Shown: in pieces, positions 1-8,364 of the stretch
How positions within the stretch are numbered: the stretch's first letter is position 1
Layout: every line of letters starts with the position of its first letter
Assembly (NCBI GenBank): GCA_964538915.1
Contig: CAZIFB010000015.1
Coordinates: 27,393 to 91,392 of the forward strand
From: JAEUHQ01 sp964538915
GTDB taxonomy: Bacteria > Planctomycetota > UBA1135 > UBA2386
Reading direction: 5' to 3'
Length of the DNA stretch: 64,000 nt
Notes under the pieces: generated by a model
The model's input: the letters and a program-made list of their open reading frames with translations, nothing else
Databases searched by the model: none
Told to the model about the DNA's origin: nothing
Program-made: the position numbers and the translations under genes

Positions 1-644
1 ATCGCCGCGATCCGATGCTCGGCGAGGTGTTCGAACACGTCGAACGCCAGCACCGTGTCGAAGCCGTCCGCAGGTGCGAACGGGAGCGCGTCGACGGCGC
101 CGCGGCGCAGCCACTGCGCCACGTCGGGAAGTGCGATGCGGTCGAGATCGGGACTGGGATCCGAGCCCCATGCCTCGATGCCTCTCGCCCGCAGCTGTCT
201 CACGACTTCGCCGACGGAGCAGCCGACGTCGAGCACCTTGCGCGGCTCGCAGAGCTGCAGGACCTGGTCGAGCACGGTCTTCTCGAACGCGGCTTGCCGG
301 GCAACATCCGGTGCGCCGGTGCCCGTTCCCCGGTGATCGCAGGCGTGGAGCGCCGCGATCCGCGCGGCGGAAGAGCGGCCGGACGAGCCGCGATGGAACG
401 GGAGCAGCAGAGTGCGGATCCGCGTGACCAGATCGCTCGCACCCGGGTCGGCAGGAACCCCGTCGTCGACGAACAGCCGCGTCTCCGGCTCGCGCCAGTC
501 GCAGACGGCCGTTCCCGACATGCCGTGCAGCGTCTCGACGAACTCGAAGGCGCAGACGTCGCCGGCCCACACCCCGCCGGCGATGCGCAGTTCGCCGCGG
601 CGACCCGTGCCCTGATCGTGCAGGGGAATGCGGACCTCGATCAT
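1..644 (-). CDS. class I SAM-dependent methyltransferase (3' end outside window)
   Basis: The frame is open from an ATG at 642-644 to the window edge, giving 214 residues of a longer protein. Residues 137-145 read VLDVGCSVG, the SAM-binding glycine loop (motif I). GSDPS at 160-164 fits the acidic end of strand 2, and FDTVLAFDVFEHL at 195-207 fits the post-II region of class I methyltransferases. The first 120 residues do not match a domain I recognise. The gene is divergent from deoC with 90 bases between the starts. Substrate unknown. The opposite strand is also open here, but that frame has no protein-like content. Confidence 0.8.
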   Translation of the reverse strand, partial: MIEVRIPLHDQGTGRRGELRIAGGVWAGDVCAFEFVETLHGMSGTAVCDWREPETRLFVDDGVPADPGASDLVTRIRTLLLPFHRGSSGRSSAARIAALHACDHRGTGTGAPDVARQAAFEKTVLDQVLQLCEPRKVLDVGCSVGEVVRQLRARGIEAWGSDPSPDLDRIALPDVAQWLRRGAVDALPFAPADGFDTVLAFDVFEHLAEHRIAA

Positions 645-734
645 GTCCCGATGTCATCGGCGCCGGCGCGGCGGCGACTGGAGGCCGCGGCCGTGACTTC
701 CCGCGGCGGATCCGGCACGATCGCGGGTCCTGCG

Positions 735-1643
735 ATGTCCCACTCGCTGTCTCCCGTCGAGTTCCGTGTGCCGCCCGTCGACGCGGTCGCGCTGGAGACG
801 CGCGCCGCCGATCTCGGCACCCGTTCCATCAAGAAGAAGGCGAAGGTGCAGGGACTCTGCCTCGCCATCTCGATGATGGATCTCACGACCCTCGAAGGCA
901 TGGATTCGCCGGGCAAGGTGCGGCAGCTGTGCCAGAAGGCGATGCGGCCGTTGCCGCAGCGGGCCGAGGTGCCGTCGTGTGCGGCGGTGTGCGTCTACCC
1001 GGATCTCGTCGAAGTCGCCGCGGCGGCGGTGAGCGGCAGCACCGTGCAGGTTGCCGCCGTCGCGACCGGCTTCCCGTCGGGACGCACCGATCGGCCGACG
1101 AAGCTGCGCGAAGTGCAGCTCGCGGTCGCCGCCGGCGCCACCGAGATCGACATGGTGATCGACCGCGGCGCGTTCCTCGCCGGGCGCTACGGTCAGGTCT
1201 TCGACGAGATCTGCGCCGTGAAGGAGGCCTGCGGCGACGCGCACCTCAAGGTGATCCTCGAGACGGGCGAACTGCGGACGTACGACAACATCCGTCGTGC
1301 CTGCCGCATCGCGCTGCTCGCGGGCGGCGACTTCCTGAAGACGAGCACCGGCAAGGTGACGCCGGCGAGCACGTTGCCGGTGGTGCTGTTGATGCTCGAA
1401 GCGGTGCGCGACCACTATCTCGAGACCGGACGAATGGTCGGCGTGAAGGCCGCGGGCGGCATCCGCACCGCGAAGGACGCGCTGAAGTACCTGGTGCTCG
1501 TCGCCGAGACGTGCGGCGACCGCTGGCTGTCGCCGCAGTGGTTCCGCTTCGGTGCGAGTTCGCTGCTGAACGACGTGCTGATGCAGCTCGAGAAGGAACG
1601 CACGGGCCGCTACCAGCGCCCGACCGATTTCAGCGCCGACTGA
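735..1643 (+). CDS. deoC: deoxyribose-phosphate aldolase
   Basis: Cleaves 2-deoxyribose 5-phosphate to glyceraldehyde 3-phosphate and acetaldehyde in deoxyribonucleoside catabolism. The 302-residue product has the class I aldolase signatures: TEIDMVID (D139, matching E. coli D102), FLKTSTGK with Schiff-base K202, and GVKAAGG with proton-relay K238. It is longer than the E. coli enzyme (259), mainly at the N-terminus. I chose the ATG at 735 because homologous sequence begins soon after it. An in-frame ATG at 651 exists but adds low-complexity residues. The aldehyde dehydrogenase follows after 15 bases and can oxidise the acetaldehyde released. deoA lies 22 kb downstream. Confidence 0.95.
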   Translation: MSHSLSPVEFRVPPVDAVALETRAADLGTRSIKKKAKVQGLCLAISMMDLTTLEGMDSPGKVRQLCQKAMRPLPQRAEVPSCAAVCVYPDLVEVAAAAVSGSTVQVAAVATGFPSGRTDRPTKLREVQLAVAAGATEIDMVIDRGAFLAGRYGQVFDEICAVKEACGDAHLKVILETGELRTYDNIRRACRIALLAGGDFLKTSTGKVTPASTLPVVLLMLEAVRDHYLETGRMVGVKAAGGIRTAKDALKYLVLVAETCGDRWLSPQWFRFGASSLLNDVLMQLEKERTGRYQRPTDFSAD

Positions 1644-1658
1644 CGCGGAGCACACGCC

Positions 1659-3170
1659 ATGGCCAAGAACGACCAGAAGACGCACGATTCCACGGCGAAG
1701 CCGGAGCTCGAGTTCGGTCGCGTTTGGCGCTACGAGCAGGCACCCGAAGCGACCGACCACGTGAAGATCGCCGAGCGGCACGAACTGTTCGTCGACGGGG
1801 CGTGGACGAAGCCGAAGTCGGGCGAACACTTCGCCACGATCGACCCGGCGACGGAGAAGACCCTGACCGAGGTCGCGCAGGCCGGCGACAAGGACGTCGA
1901 CGCCGCGGTGAAGGCAGCGCAGCGTGCGTTCCCGAAGTGGAAGGCGCTCTCCGGCGAGGACCGGGCGCGCTACCTGTTCCGTGTCGCCCGCATCCTGCTC
2001 GAGCGGGCACGCGAGTTCGCAGTGCTCGAGACCCTCGACAACGGCAAGCCGATCAAGGAGACGCGCGACGTCGACGTGCCTCTCGCGGCGCAGCACTTCT
2101 TCTATCACGCGGGCTGGGCCGACAAGCTCGAGCTGCTCTTTCCGGGTCGGCACCCCGAACCGCTCGGGGTGGTGGGGCAGGTGATCCCGTGGAACTTCCC
2201 GCTCCTGATGGCGGCGTGGAAGATCGCACCGGCGCTGGCGGCGGGGAACACCGTCGTGCTGAAGCCCGCGGAGACGTCGCCGCTCACCGCGCTGCGTCTG
2301 TGCGAAGTGTTCCAGCAGGCGGGGCTGCCGCCCGGCGTCGTCAACGTGATCACCGGCGACGGCCGCACGGGCCAGGCGCTCGTGCGCCATCCCGGGCTCG
2401 CGAAGGTCGCGTTCACGGGCAGCACCGAGGTCGGCAAGGAGATCCAGAAGGCGGTCGCCGGTCGCGGTGTCGAGCTGACGCTCGAACTCGGCGGCAAGGC
2501 CGCGCACATCGTGTTCGAGGACGCGGCCCTCGACCAGGCGGTCGAAGGTGTCGTGCGTGGCATCTTCTTCAACCAGGGGCACGTGTGCTGCGCCGGTTCG
2601 CGCCTGCTCGTGCAGGAGAGTGTGCACGACCTGTTCGTCGAGAAGTTGCAGCGCCGCATGGCGCGCATCCGGGTCGGCAGCCCGCTCGACAAGAACACCG
2701 ACATGGGTGCGATCCACAGCAAGGCGCAACTGGCGCGCATCCGCGAACTCTGCGCGGCCGGTGCGGAGGGCGGCGCGTCGATGCATCAGTCGGCGTGCGA
2801 TCTGCCCGGCAAGGGCTTCTGGTTCCCGCCGACGATGTTCACCGGCGTTTCGATGAGCCACCGCATCGCGCGCGAAGAGGTGTTCGGGCCGGTCCTCGCG
2901 GTGCTGACGTTCCGCACGCCGGAAGAAGCCGTCGAGAAGGCGAACAACACGAGCTACGGCTTGTCCGCGGGCATCTGGACCGACAAGGGCGCGCGCATCC
3001 TCTGGTGCGCCGAGCGCATGAAGGCAGGCGTCGTGTGGAACAACACGTTCAACCGCTTCGACCCGGCGAGCCCGTTCGGCGGCTTCAAGGAGTCCGGCTT
3101 CGGCCGCGAAGGCGGCCGCCAGGGCATGCGCGCCTACGTGCGCCTCGAAGGCGGTCTTTCGCCGGGCTGA
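1659..3170 (+). CDS. NAD(P)-dependent aldehyde dehydrogenase
   Basis: A full-length ALDH superfamily enzyme (503 aa), probably co-transcribed with deoC. Substrate-site sequence VIPWNFPL, the cofactor-binding segment AGNTVVLKPAE, general base E276 in LTLELGGK, and the NQGHVCCAGSR loop with C310 as the expected nucleophile (aligned by the pattern of human ALDH2) are all present. The C-terminal PFGGFKESGFGRE is also typical. GGAG lies 9 bases before the ATG. The context suggests oxidation of acetaldehyde from the DeoC reaction, but substrate is not readable from sequence. The stop is 13 bases from the stop of the convergent gene. Confidence 0.93.
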   Translation: MAKNDQKTHDSTAKPELEFGRVWRYEQAPEATDHVKIAERHELFVDGAWTKPKSGEHFATIDPATEKTLTEVAQAGDKDVDAAVKAAQRAFPKWKALSGEDRARYLFRVARILLERAREFAVLETLDNGKPIKETRDVDVPLAAQHFFYHAGWADKLELLFPGRHPEPLGVVGQVIPWNFPLLMAAWKIAPALAAGNTVVLKPAETSPLTALRLCEVFQQAGLPPGVVNVITGDGRTGQALVRHPGLAKVAFTGSTEVGKEIQKAVAGRGVELTLELGGKAAHIVFEDAALDQAVEGVVRGIFFNQGHVCCAGSRLLVQESVHDLFVEKLQRRMARIRVGSPLDKNTDMGAIHSKAQLARIRELCAAGAEGGASMHQSACDLPGKGFWFPPTMFTGVSMSHRIAREEVFGPVLAVLTFRTPEEAVEKANNTSYGLSAGIWTDKGARILWCAERMKAGVVWNNTFNRFDPASPFGGFKESGFGREGGRQGMRAYVRLEGGLSPG

Positions 3171-3183
3171 CCGTCGCCGGCGG

Positions 3184-4383
3184 TCAGCGGATGAGCACGT
3201 CGAGGCCCGCGCTGCTCGCAAGGCCCGACGAAGTGCTGGTGTCGACGTAGGCGCACTGGAAGTAGAGGTGCGTTCCCGCGAGTTGCGACACCGGCGGGAT
3301 CACGAACGTGCGCGTACTCGCGCCGGTCGCGCCGAGCGTGTCGGTGTCGAGGATGTCGAGCGTCTGCAGCACGGTCACGTTGAACCACGGCAGCGAGGTC
3401 GGCTGCAGACCGAGGGCGATCAGGCCGAACGCGTTCGCCGGGCCGGTCGCATCGAGCGAGAACGAACTGTCGACGTGTACGCAGCCCGCCGCCGCGAGCG
3501 TCGGCGTCCCGAGTGCGCCCGGCGACGCGGCGCCGTAGCTCGTCAGGGTTCCGCAGGAGGCGTCGTCGTGCAGCACCGTGATGAGGCCGCCCGCACGGAG
3601 GAACACGATGTCGCCGGTGACCGGATCGACGACACCGCCGCCGAGGTTGGTCAGGCCCGTCGCGACGACCTGGCGAGTGGCCGGCAGCGGGTCGCCGATC
3701 GTGTCGACCTGGTAGGCAACGAGCTGGCCGGCGAGCCACTCGCACACGAGGAGCTGTCCGCCGAGCAGCGGCGCATTGGCCGGCGCGTAGACGAGACCCT
3801 CGGGGAACCCGGCGATGGGGATGCCTGCGCCCGCTTGTCCCGGCGCGTACGTCCCGTTCCCGTCCGGAGTGAGCGGCAGCTCGTACAGGATGCCCACCGA
3901 GTAGCTCGCGATCTTGCATCGCCCGGCGCCGGGCAGCCCCGCGGGTACGAACGTGCACGTGCCGACCGTGCCGGCGACGCCGAGGGGAGCGAGATCGTCG
4001 GTGCGGTCCACGACGGTACTCGCGGGCCGGATCTGCTGCATGCGGTTCGGGCCGAACCACGTGGCGAACAGCACGCCGCCGGGCCCGAAGGCGAGGCCGC
4101 CGTCCGTGCCGCCCACCGTGATCACGGCCGACGGCACGCCCGCGCCGGTGATGTAGCCCTGCGCGTTCCGGACGAGTGGAACCGACAGGATGGAGCCCGA
4201 AGGCCACGGCGCCACGAGCAGGGTGTTCGGATCGTTCGGCGCGAACGCCGTGCCGCCGTAGCTCGTCACACCGGACGGGATGCCGATCGACGAGATCTGC
4301 CAGACCGCGCCGAACGGCGGTTCGACGGTCTGCGCGGCGAGGTGGGCGGTGAACAGGAACGGGATCCAGACGGCGTGCTTCAT
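3184..4383 (-). CDS. secreted beta-propeller-like protein with shared C-terminal domain
   Basis: 399 residues. Residues 1-18 are a signal peptide (basic start, hydrophobic core, LAAQ before likely cleavage). The body has repeating blocks such as GGLAFGPGGVLFATW and GVVDPVTGDIVFLRAGG, which resemble NHL/SMP-30 propeller blades. The last 110 residues (SFSLDA...ALGL...TFVIPP...GTHLYFQCAY...) match in pattern the C-terminal ends of the four large secreted proteins at 13.6-22.5 kb. No catalytic motif is seen. It is divergent from an ECF sigma gene across 102 bases. The ATG at 4381-4383 was chosen because it starts the signal peptide; the frame continues upstream only as sequence antisense to the sigma gene. 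Confidence 0.8.
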   Translation of the reverse strand: MKHAVWIPFLFTAHLAAQTVEPPFGAVWQISSIGIPSGVTSYGGTAFAPNDPNTLLVAPWPSGSILSVPLVRNAQGYITGAGVPSAVITVGGTDGGLAFGPGGVLFATWFGPNRMQQIRPASTVVDRTDDLAPLGVAGTVGTCTFVPAGLPGAGRCKIASYSVGILYELPLTPDGNGTYAPGQAGAGIPIAGFPEGLVYAPANAPLLGGQLLVCEWLAGQLVAYQVDTIGDPLPATRQVVATGLTNLGGGVVDPVTGDIVFLRAGGLITVLHDDASCGTLTSYGAASPGALGTPTLAAAGCVHVDSSFSLDATGPANAFGLIALGLQPTSLPWFNVTVLQTLDILDTDTLGATGASTRTFVIPPVSQLAGTHLYFQCAYVDTSTSSGLASSAGLDVLIR

Positions 4384-4440
4384 GAGGAGGTCTCCGGACC
4401 CTCGAGCGAACGGCATCGGTCGGAGCGAACACCGGATTCC

Positions 4441-4459
4441 GCACCGGGATCGCCGGTGC
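4441..4459. promoter_or_regulatory. perfect inverted repeat in divergent promoter region
   Basis: GCACCGG-5-CCGGTGC, a perfect 7-base inverted repeat with a 5-base spacer, sits 26 bases before the sigma ATG and about 57 bases before the divergent secreted-protein ATG. It could be an operator read by a dimeric regulator or a small hairpin in the sigma leader. No T-run follows it. GC-rich repeats of this size also occur by chance. Confidence 0.35.
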
Positions 4460-4485
4460 TTGCGGCGGTCCGCGCCCCGACCAGA

Positions 4486-5160
4486 ATGTCGACGCCCGTG
4501 AGTTCCGCCGACGACACCCTCGACCTGCTGCGACGCTGGCACGGCGGCGACCCCGACGCGGTCGCCAGGCTCGTCGACCGCGATCGTGGATGGGTCGAGG
4601 CCAGGCTGCGTCGGCGGCGCGCGGCGCGTGGTGACGGCGACACCCAGGACGACTGCCAGGACCTGATGCTGCGTGTGCTGCGTTACTCGCCGCGCTTCGT
4701 GTGCGCGAATCGGCGGCAGTTCCGCGGCCTCCTGGCGCGCATGATCGAGAACCTCGTGATCGACCGGGCGCGGGGTCGGCGGCGCCGCGAGGTGCACTTC
4801 GAGTCCGTGTCCGAAAGCCGGCTCGATCTCACGATGGGAGGCGTCCACGCGACGGACCCGGTCGATGCGGCCGCACGCGGCGAGGACCGGGCATGGCTGC
4901 GGCTCGGCCTCGAGTTCCTCGCGGAAGCCGATCGCGACGTCGTCTGGCAGCGCCATCTCGAAGAAGCCACGTTCGCGGCGATCGCGGCCGAGGTCGGGTC
5001 GACCGAGGACGCCGTTCGCATGCGCTACCAGCGCGCGTTGCTCCGGCTGGCGGCCATCGTGCAGCGCCTGCGCGGCGGCGACGTCGACCTGCTCCTTCGC
5101 GAGGTCGACGAACCGTCGTCAACGCCCCGCGGCGGCGCCGACGACGGCCGCGAGCCTTGA
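4486..5160 (+). CDS. ECF-type RNA polymerase sigma factor
   Basis: 224 residues. Sigma2-like region: DTQDDCQDLMLRVLRYSP, followed by RGLLARMIENLVIDRARGRRRR (helical core and -10 recognition helix). Sigma4-like region: LEEATFAAIAAEVGSTEDAVRMRYQRAL, a helix-turn-helix. It resembles the sigma factors that accompany serine/threonine kinases in Planctomycetota and Acidobacteria. The neighbouring kinase gene is convergent and the two 3' ends overlap by 42 bases. No anti-sigma gene adjoins it. ATG 4486 was chosen because the upstream frame is antisense to the secreted protein gene. Confidence 0.88.
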   Translation: MSTPVSSADDTLDLLRRWHGGDPDAVARLVDRDRGWVEARLRRRRAARGDGDTQDDCQDLMLRVLRYSPRFVCANRRQFRGLLARMIENLVIDRARGRRRREVHFESVSESRLDLTMGGVHATDPVDAAARGEDRAWLRLGLEFLAEADRDVVWQRHLEEATFAAIAAEVGSTEDAVRMRYQRALLRLAAIVQRLRGGDVDLLLREVDEPSSTPRGGADDGREP

Positions 5161-8100
5161 GAGCCCGTCCGTGGGCGCCGCGGTGGCGTGCTCGCGGACG
5201 AGCCGCTCGAGCCGCGGCAGTGCCGATCGCAGGATCACACGTTGCAGGCGACTGCGCCGCACCTGCTCGGCCAACGGCCCGGCGAGCGTGAGCGCCGACG
5301 TGACTTCGTTGCGGACGGCTTCCCCGTCGCCGGTGCGTTCCGCCAGTTCGGCGCGTGCGATCGTCGCGATCCAGACCTCGGCGGCGGCCTCCGTGCCCTT
5401 GCCCTCGCCGGCCAGCGCCAGCCGTGCCCGCACAAGGGCCGCCGCCGCCCCGGCGGTGTCGTTGGCCGCGAGCAGCGACTCGCCCAGGCCGCGCTCGATC
5501 CGCGCCATCTCGCGCCCGGCCTCGGGTCGTGCGTCGAAGCGCTCGCGCAGCTCCTTCGGGACACCCGCGACCGCCGCGGCCGCGTCGCGCCACCGATCCG
5601 CGGCTTCGGTCTCTCCACGCAGGCCCGCCACCTCCGCGAAGCGGATCCGGTGTTTCACCGAAGCGACGTGGGCGCGCAGATCTCCCGGGGCGACCGCGAC
5701 CCAGCGCCGTGCCGCGTCGACCGCCGCGGAGAGCCGGCGATCGGCCGCGACGAGGTCGCCCGTCTCGATCGCCAGCGAGCCCGCGTTGAACGACGCGAGG
5801 CCGAGTTCGCGAAGCGACGACGGTCGCTCGCCGTCGTGGGCGACGAGGACCTCGCAGTGTGTGCACGCTGCGTCGAAGGCCGCGCGCGCGTCCTCGTCGT
5901 GGCCGCCGGCCAGGAGCCGAACCGCCAGGTTGTTGGCGCACCGGGTCGCCACGAGGCGCTTGTCGTCGTCGTCCTCGTTCTCCTGCAAGGCAGTCGCGAG
6001 GGCGGTCATGGCCGACCGGTAGAGCTCGATCGCCCGTTCGGCGCCGTCGGGCGGCAGCGAGTTCGCGAGGTTGTAGCGCGTTTGCGCGAGCAGCCACTGC
6101 GCCTTCGGGCTGGTCGGGTTCTCCTCCGCGAGCTGCGTCGCCATGTCCACGGCGCGCTGGCGCAGCGGCGAGGCTTCCTCCGCGCGTCCGTCGCGGCGCA
6201 GCGCAGTGGCGAGGTTGTCGAGCAGCGCAGTGAGCGACCGGCGCGGAGCGATCGCCTGGGGGAACATCGACACCAGGCGCTCGAGTACGCCGTGAGCCTC
6301 CTGGTAGGCCTCGAGCCCGGCGCGCACTTCGTCTTTCGCGACCCGCGCACTGCCGAACGTCGCCAACGTGTTGCCCAGCGCGAGCATCGCGTGCCGAGCC
6401 TGCGGCCGCGCCTGAAGGACGGAACGCAGCGATCGGAGGGCCTCGTCGAGGTCGGAGTCGGCGCCCCGGACGTCGCCGAGTGCGCGGAGCACGGCGGACC
6501 GGTCGGCCAGCGCCCCCGCGCGGACGACCGTGAACCGCTCGTCCCCGGCCGGGGCCTCGACCGCGACCGCGGCGTCGAGTTCGCGCCGTGCCTCGTCGAG
6601 GCGCCGGGATCGCCGGGAATGGTCGGCCAACGTCGTGTGCGCCTTGCAGAGCGCCACGGCGTCCCATGCGGTCCACACGCGCTGCCGCTGCAGCGTGGTC
6701 AGGGCCTCGATCGCGGACCGCGCCGCGTCCACCCCGAGCGCCTCGTCGCCGCGTTCGCCGGCGAGGCGCGCGGTCAGAGCGAACACGTGAGCCAGCCACC
6801 GCCGCGTCTCGAGATCGCCGGCGTCGTTGCTGTCGCGGAGGATGTCGGTCGCCTGGCGCAGCATCGCTTCGGCGGTCGGCAGGTCACCGAGTTCGGCGGT
6901 CAGGGGGACGGCCTTCGCAGTGAGGATGGCCAGGTCGCGCCGCGACGCACTGTCGTGCTGGCGTTCGAGCACGTCGCGGTGGAACGCGAGTGCGCGGCCG
7001 ATCAGGTCGCGTCGCACGTCCTCGAGCCACGGTACGTCGGCGAGGTGTTCGACCGCGACCTGCACGAGGTCGTCGATCGCGGTCTCTGCCGACGCGAAGT
7101 CGGCCCGCGCGGCAGCCTCGGCCGATCGCGCCGTCGCGGCGCTCCGTTCGGCGCTCACGGCGAGCCATGTGATCGCGACCGAGGCGACGGAGAGCAGCGC
7201 GAGCAGAGTCGCAGGCACCGGGTTGCGCCGCGTCCAGAGTTGTGCGCGCCGCGGCAGCGACGGCCTCCGGGCCAGGATGGGCTCCGCCATCCGGACGCGC
7301 CGCAGCTCGTCGGCGAACGCTTCGGCGGTCGTGTAGCGGTGCCGCGGGTCGCGCGCCATCGCGGTCGCCAGCACGATGTCGAGTTCACGAGGTGCGTCGG
7401 GCGCCGAGGTCCGCAGGCTCGGCGGAGCGCCCTCGAGGATCGCGCGGAACAGGGCTTCGCGCGTCGGGCCGGCGAACGGGGGCCGCAGGGTCACCGCCTC
7501 GAACAGCGTCGCCCCGAGCGAATAGACGTCGGTCGTGCGATCGACGGCGGAAGTGCGCGCCTCGATCTGCTCGGGCGCCATGTACGTCGGCGTGCCCAGC
7601 GTCTGGCCGGACATCGTGAGCGCTTCGGCGCCGTCGTCGCGCACGAGACCGAAGTCGAGCAGCACCGGCGCGCCCGCGGGCGTCACCATGATGTTCCCCG
7701 GCTTGACGTCGCGATGCACCAGGCCGGCTTCGTGTGCGACGTGCAGGGCCCGCGCGACGTGTTCGATCAGCTCGAGTGCGGCGGCGAGCGGGGTCGTCCC
7801 TTCCGTGCGCGGCAACACGAGCCGATTGCCGTCTTGCCTGCCGCGAGCGACGTGCTGCGCCAGCGTGTCGCCCGCGACGTGGCGCATCACGAGGAACGGC
7901 TGGCCGTCGGCTTCGCCGAGGTCGAGGACCTGGCAGATGCCGGGGTGATCGAGCCGGAACACCGCGGAGCCTTCGCGGCGCAGCCGTTCGCGCGCCCTGC
8001 TCGTGCCGGAACGGTCGTGCAGCACCTTGAGCGCGACGAGGCGTTCCTGGTCGCCGCGCCGCTGACGCGCGAGCCAGACGACGCCCATGCCGCCGCGGCC

Positions 8101-8337
8101 GAGTTCGCGCACCAGCTCGTAGTCGCCGATGCGCTGCGGGGGCGCGCCTTCGGACGGCGTCGCCAGCGCGGCGAGACGCCGGAAGACCTCGTAGCGCCCG
8201 CGCAGTGCGTCGGCGAGATCGGGCGCAGCGGCGGCCGCGTCCGCGAGGGCCTGCTCCTGTTCCGCCGCGGGCCGTTCGACGACGCGCCACAGCAGGCGCT
8301 CCACCGCGTCCGCGCCGTCGTCGCCGTCCGAAGTCAT
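5119..8337 (-). CDS. membrane serine/threonine protein kinase with TPR-like sensor region
   Basis: 1072 residues. Pkn-type kinase domain at about 70-345: glycine loop GRGGMGVV (80-87), K104 in VALK, HRDVKPGN (208-215), DFG (228-230), APE (254-256). A single TM helix lies at about 373-394 (PATLLALLSVASVAITWLAV). Some 680 residues of helical repeats rich in Ala, Arg and Glu follow, resembling tetratricopeptide repeats, probably extracytoplasmic. The first 60 residues are an acidic helical segment often seen in these kinases. Its 3' end overlaps the convergent ECF sigma gene, which suggests but does not prove a functional pair. The start has no Shine-Dalgarno sequence and may be leaderless. Confidence 0.92.
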   Translation of the reverse strand: MTSDGDDGADAVERLLWRVVERPAAEQEQALADAAAAAPDLADALRGRYEVFRRLAALATPSEGAPPQRIGDYELVRELGRGGMGVVWLARQRRGDQERLVALKVLHDRSGTSRARERLRREGSAVFRLDHPGICQVLDLGEADGQPFLVMRHVAGDTLAQHVARGRQDGNRLVLPRTEGTTPLAAALELIEHVARALHVAHEAGLVHRDVKPGNIMVTPAGAPVLLDFGLVRDDGAEALTMSGQTLGTPTYMAPEQIEARTSAVDRTTDVYSLGATLFEAVTLRPPFAGPTREALFRAILEGAPPSLRTSAPDAPRELDIVLATAMARDPRHRYTTAEAFADELRRVRMAEPILARRPSLPRRAQLWTRRNPVPATLLALLSVASVAITWLAVSAERSAATARSAEAAARADFASAETAIDDLVQVAVEHLADVPWLEDVRRDLIGRALAFHRDVLERQHDSASRRDLAILTAKAVPLTAELGDLPTAEAMLRQATDILRDSNDAGDLETRRWLAHVFALTARLAGERGDEALGVDAARSAIEALTTLQRQRVWTAWDAVALCKAHTTLADHSRRSRRLDEARRELDAAVAVEAPAGDERFTVVRAGALADRSAVLRALGDVRGADSDLDEALRSLRSVLQARPQARHAMLALGNTLATFGSARVAKDEVRAGLEAYQEAHGVLERLVSMFPQAIAPRRSLTALLDNLATALRRDGRAEEASPLRQRAVDMATQLAEENPTSPKAQWLLAQTRYNLANSLPPDGAERAIELYRSAMTALATALQENEDDDDKRLVATRCANNLAVRLLAGGHDEDARAAFDAACTHCEVLVAHDGERPSSLRELGLASFNAGSLAIETGDLVAADRRLSAAVDAARRWVAVAPGDLRAHVASVKHRIRFAEVAGLRGETEAADRWRDAAAAVAGVPKELRERFDARPEAGREMARIERGLGESLLAANDTAGAAAALVRARLALAGEGKGTEAAAEVWIATIARAELAERTGDGEAVRNEVTSALTLAGPLAEQVRRSRLQRVILRSALPRLERLVREHATAAPTDGLSRLAAVVGAAAGR

Positions 8338-8344
8338 CGCGGCG

Positions 8345-8350
8345 AGGATA
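8345..8350 (-). promoter_or_regulatory. candidate -10 box of a leaderless kinase transcript
   Basis: On the minus strand TATCCT ends 7 bases before the kinase ATG and no Shine-Dalgarno sequence is present. A start site 6-8 bases after a -10 hexamer would fall on or next to the ATG. The same arrangement (TAGCAT followed by a GC-rich 8-10 bases and ATG) occurs before the genes at 26368 and 38121. Inferred by eye. Confidence 0.3.
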
Positions 8351-8364
8351 GCTCGCCCCGCGGT

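Noticed and set aside
15..734. Long open frame continuous with deoC, apparently a 542-residue protein
   Set aside because: The upstream 720 bases are antisense to a methyltransferase with clear SAM motifs; aldolase homology starts after 735.
654..3221. 855-residue open frame opposite deoC and the aldehyde dehydrogenase
   Set aside because: Arg/His-rich, no domain signal, exact antisense of two well-supported enzymes; an effect of high GC.
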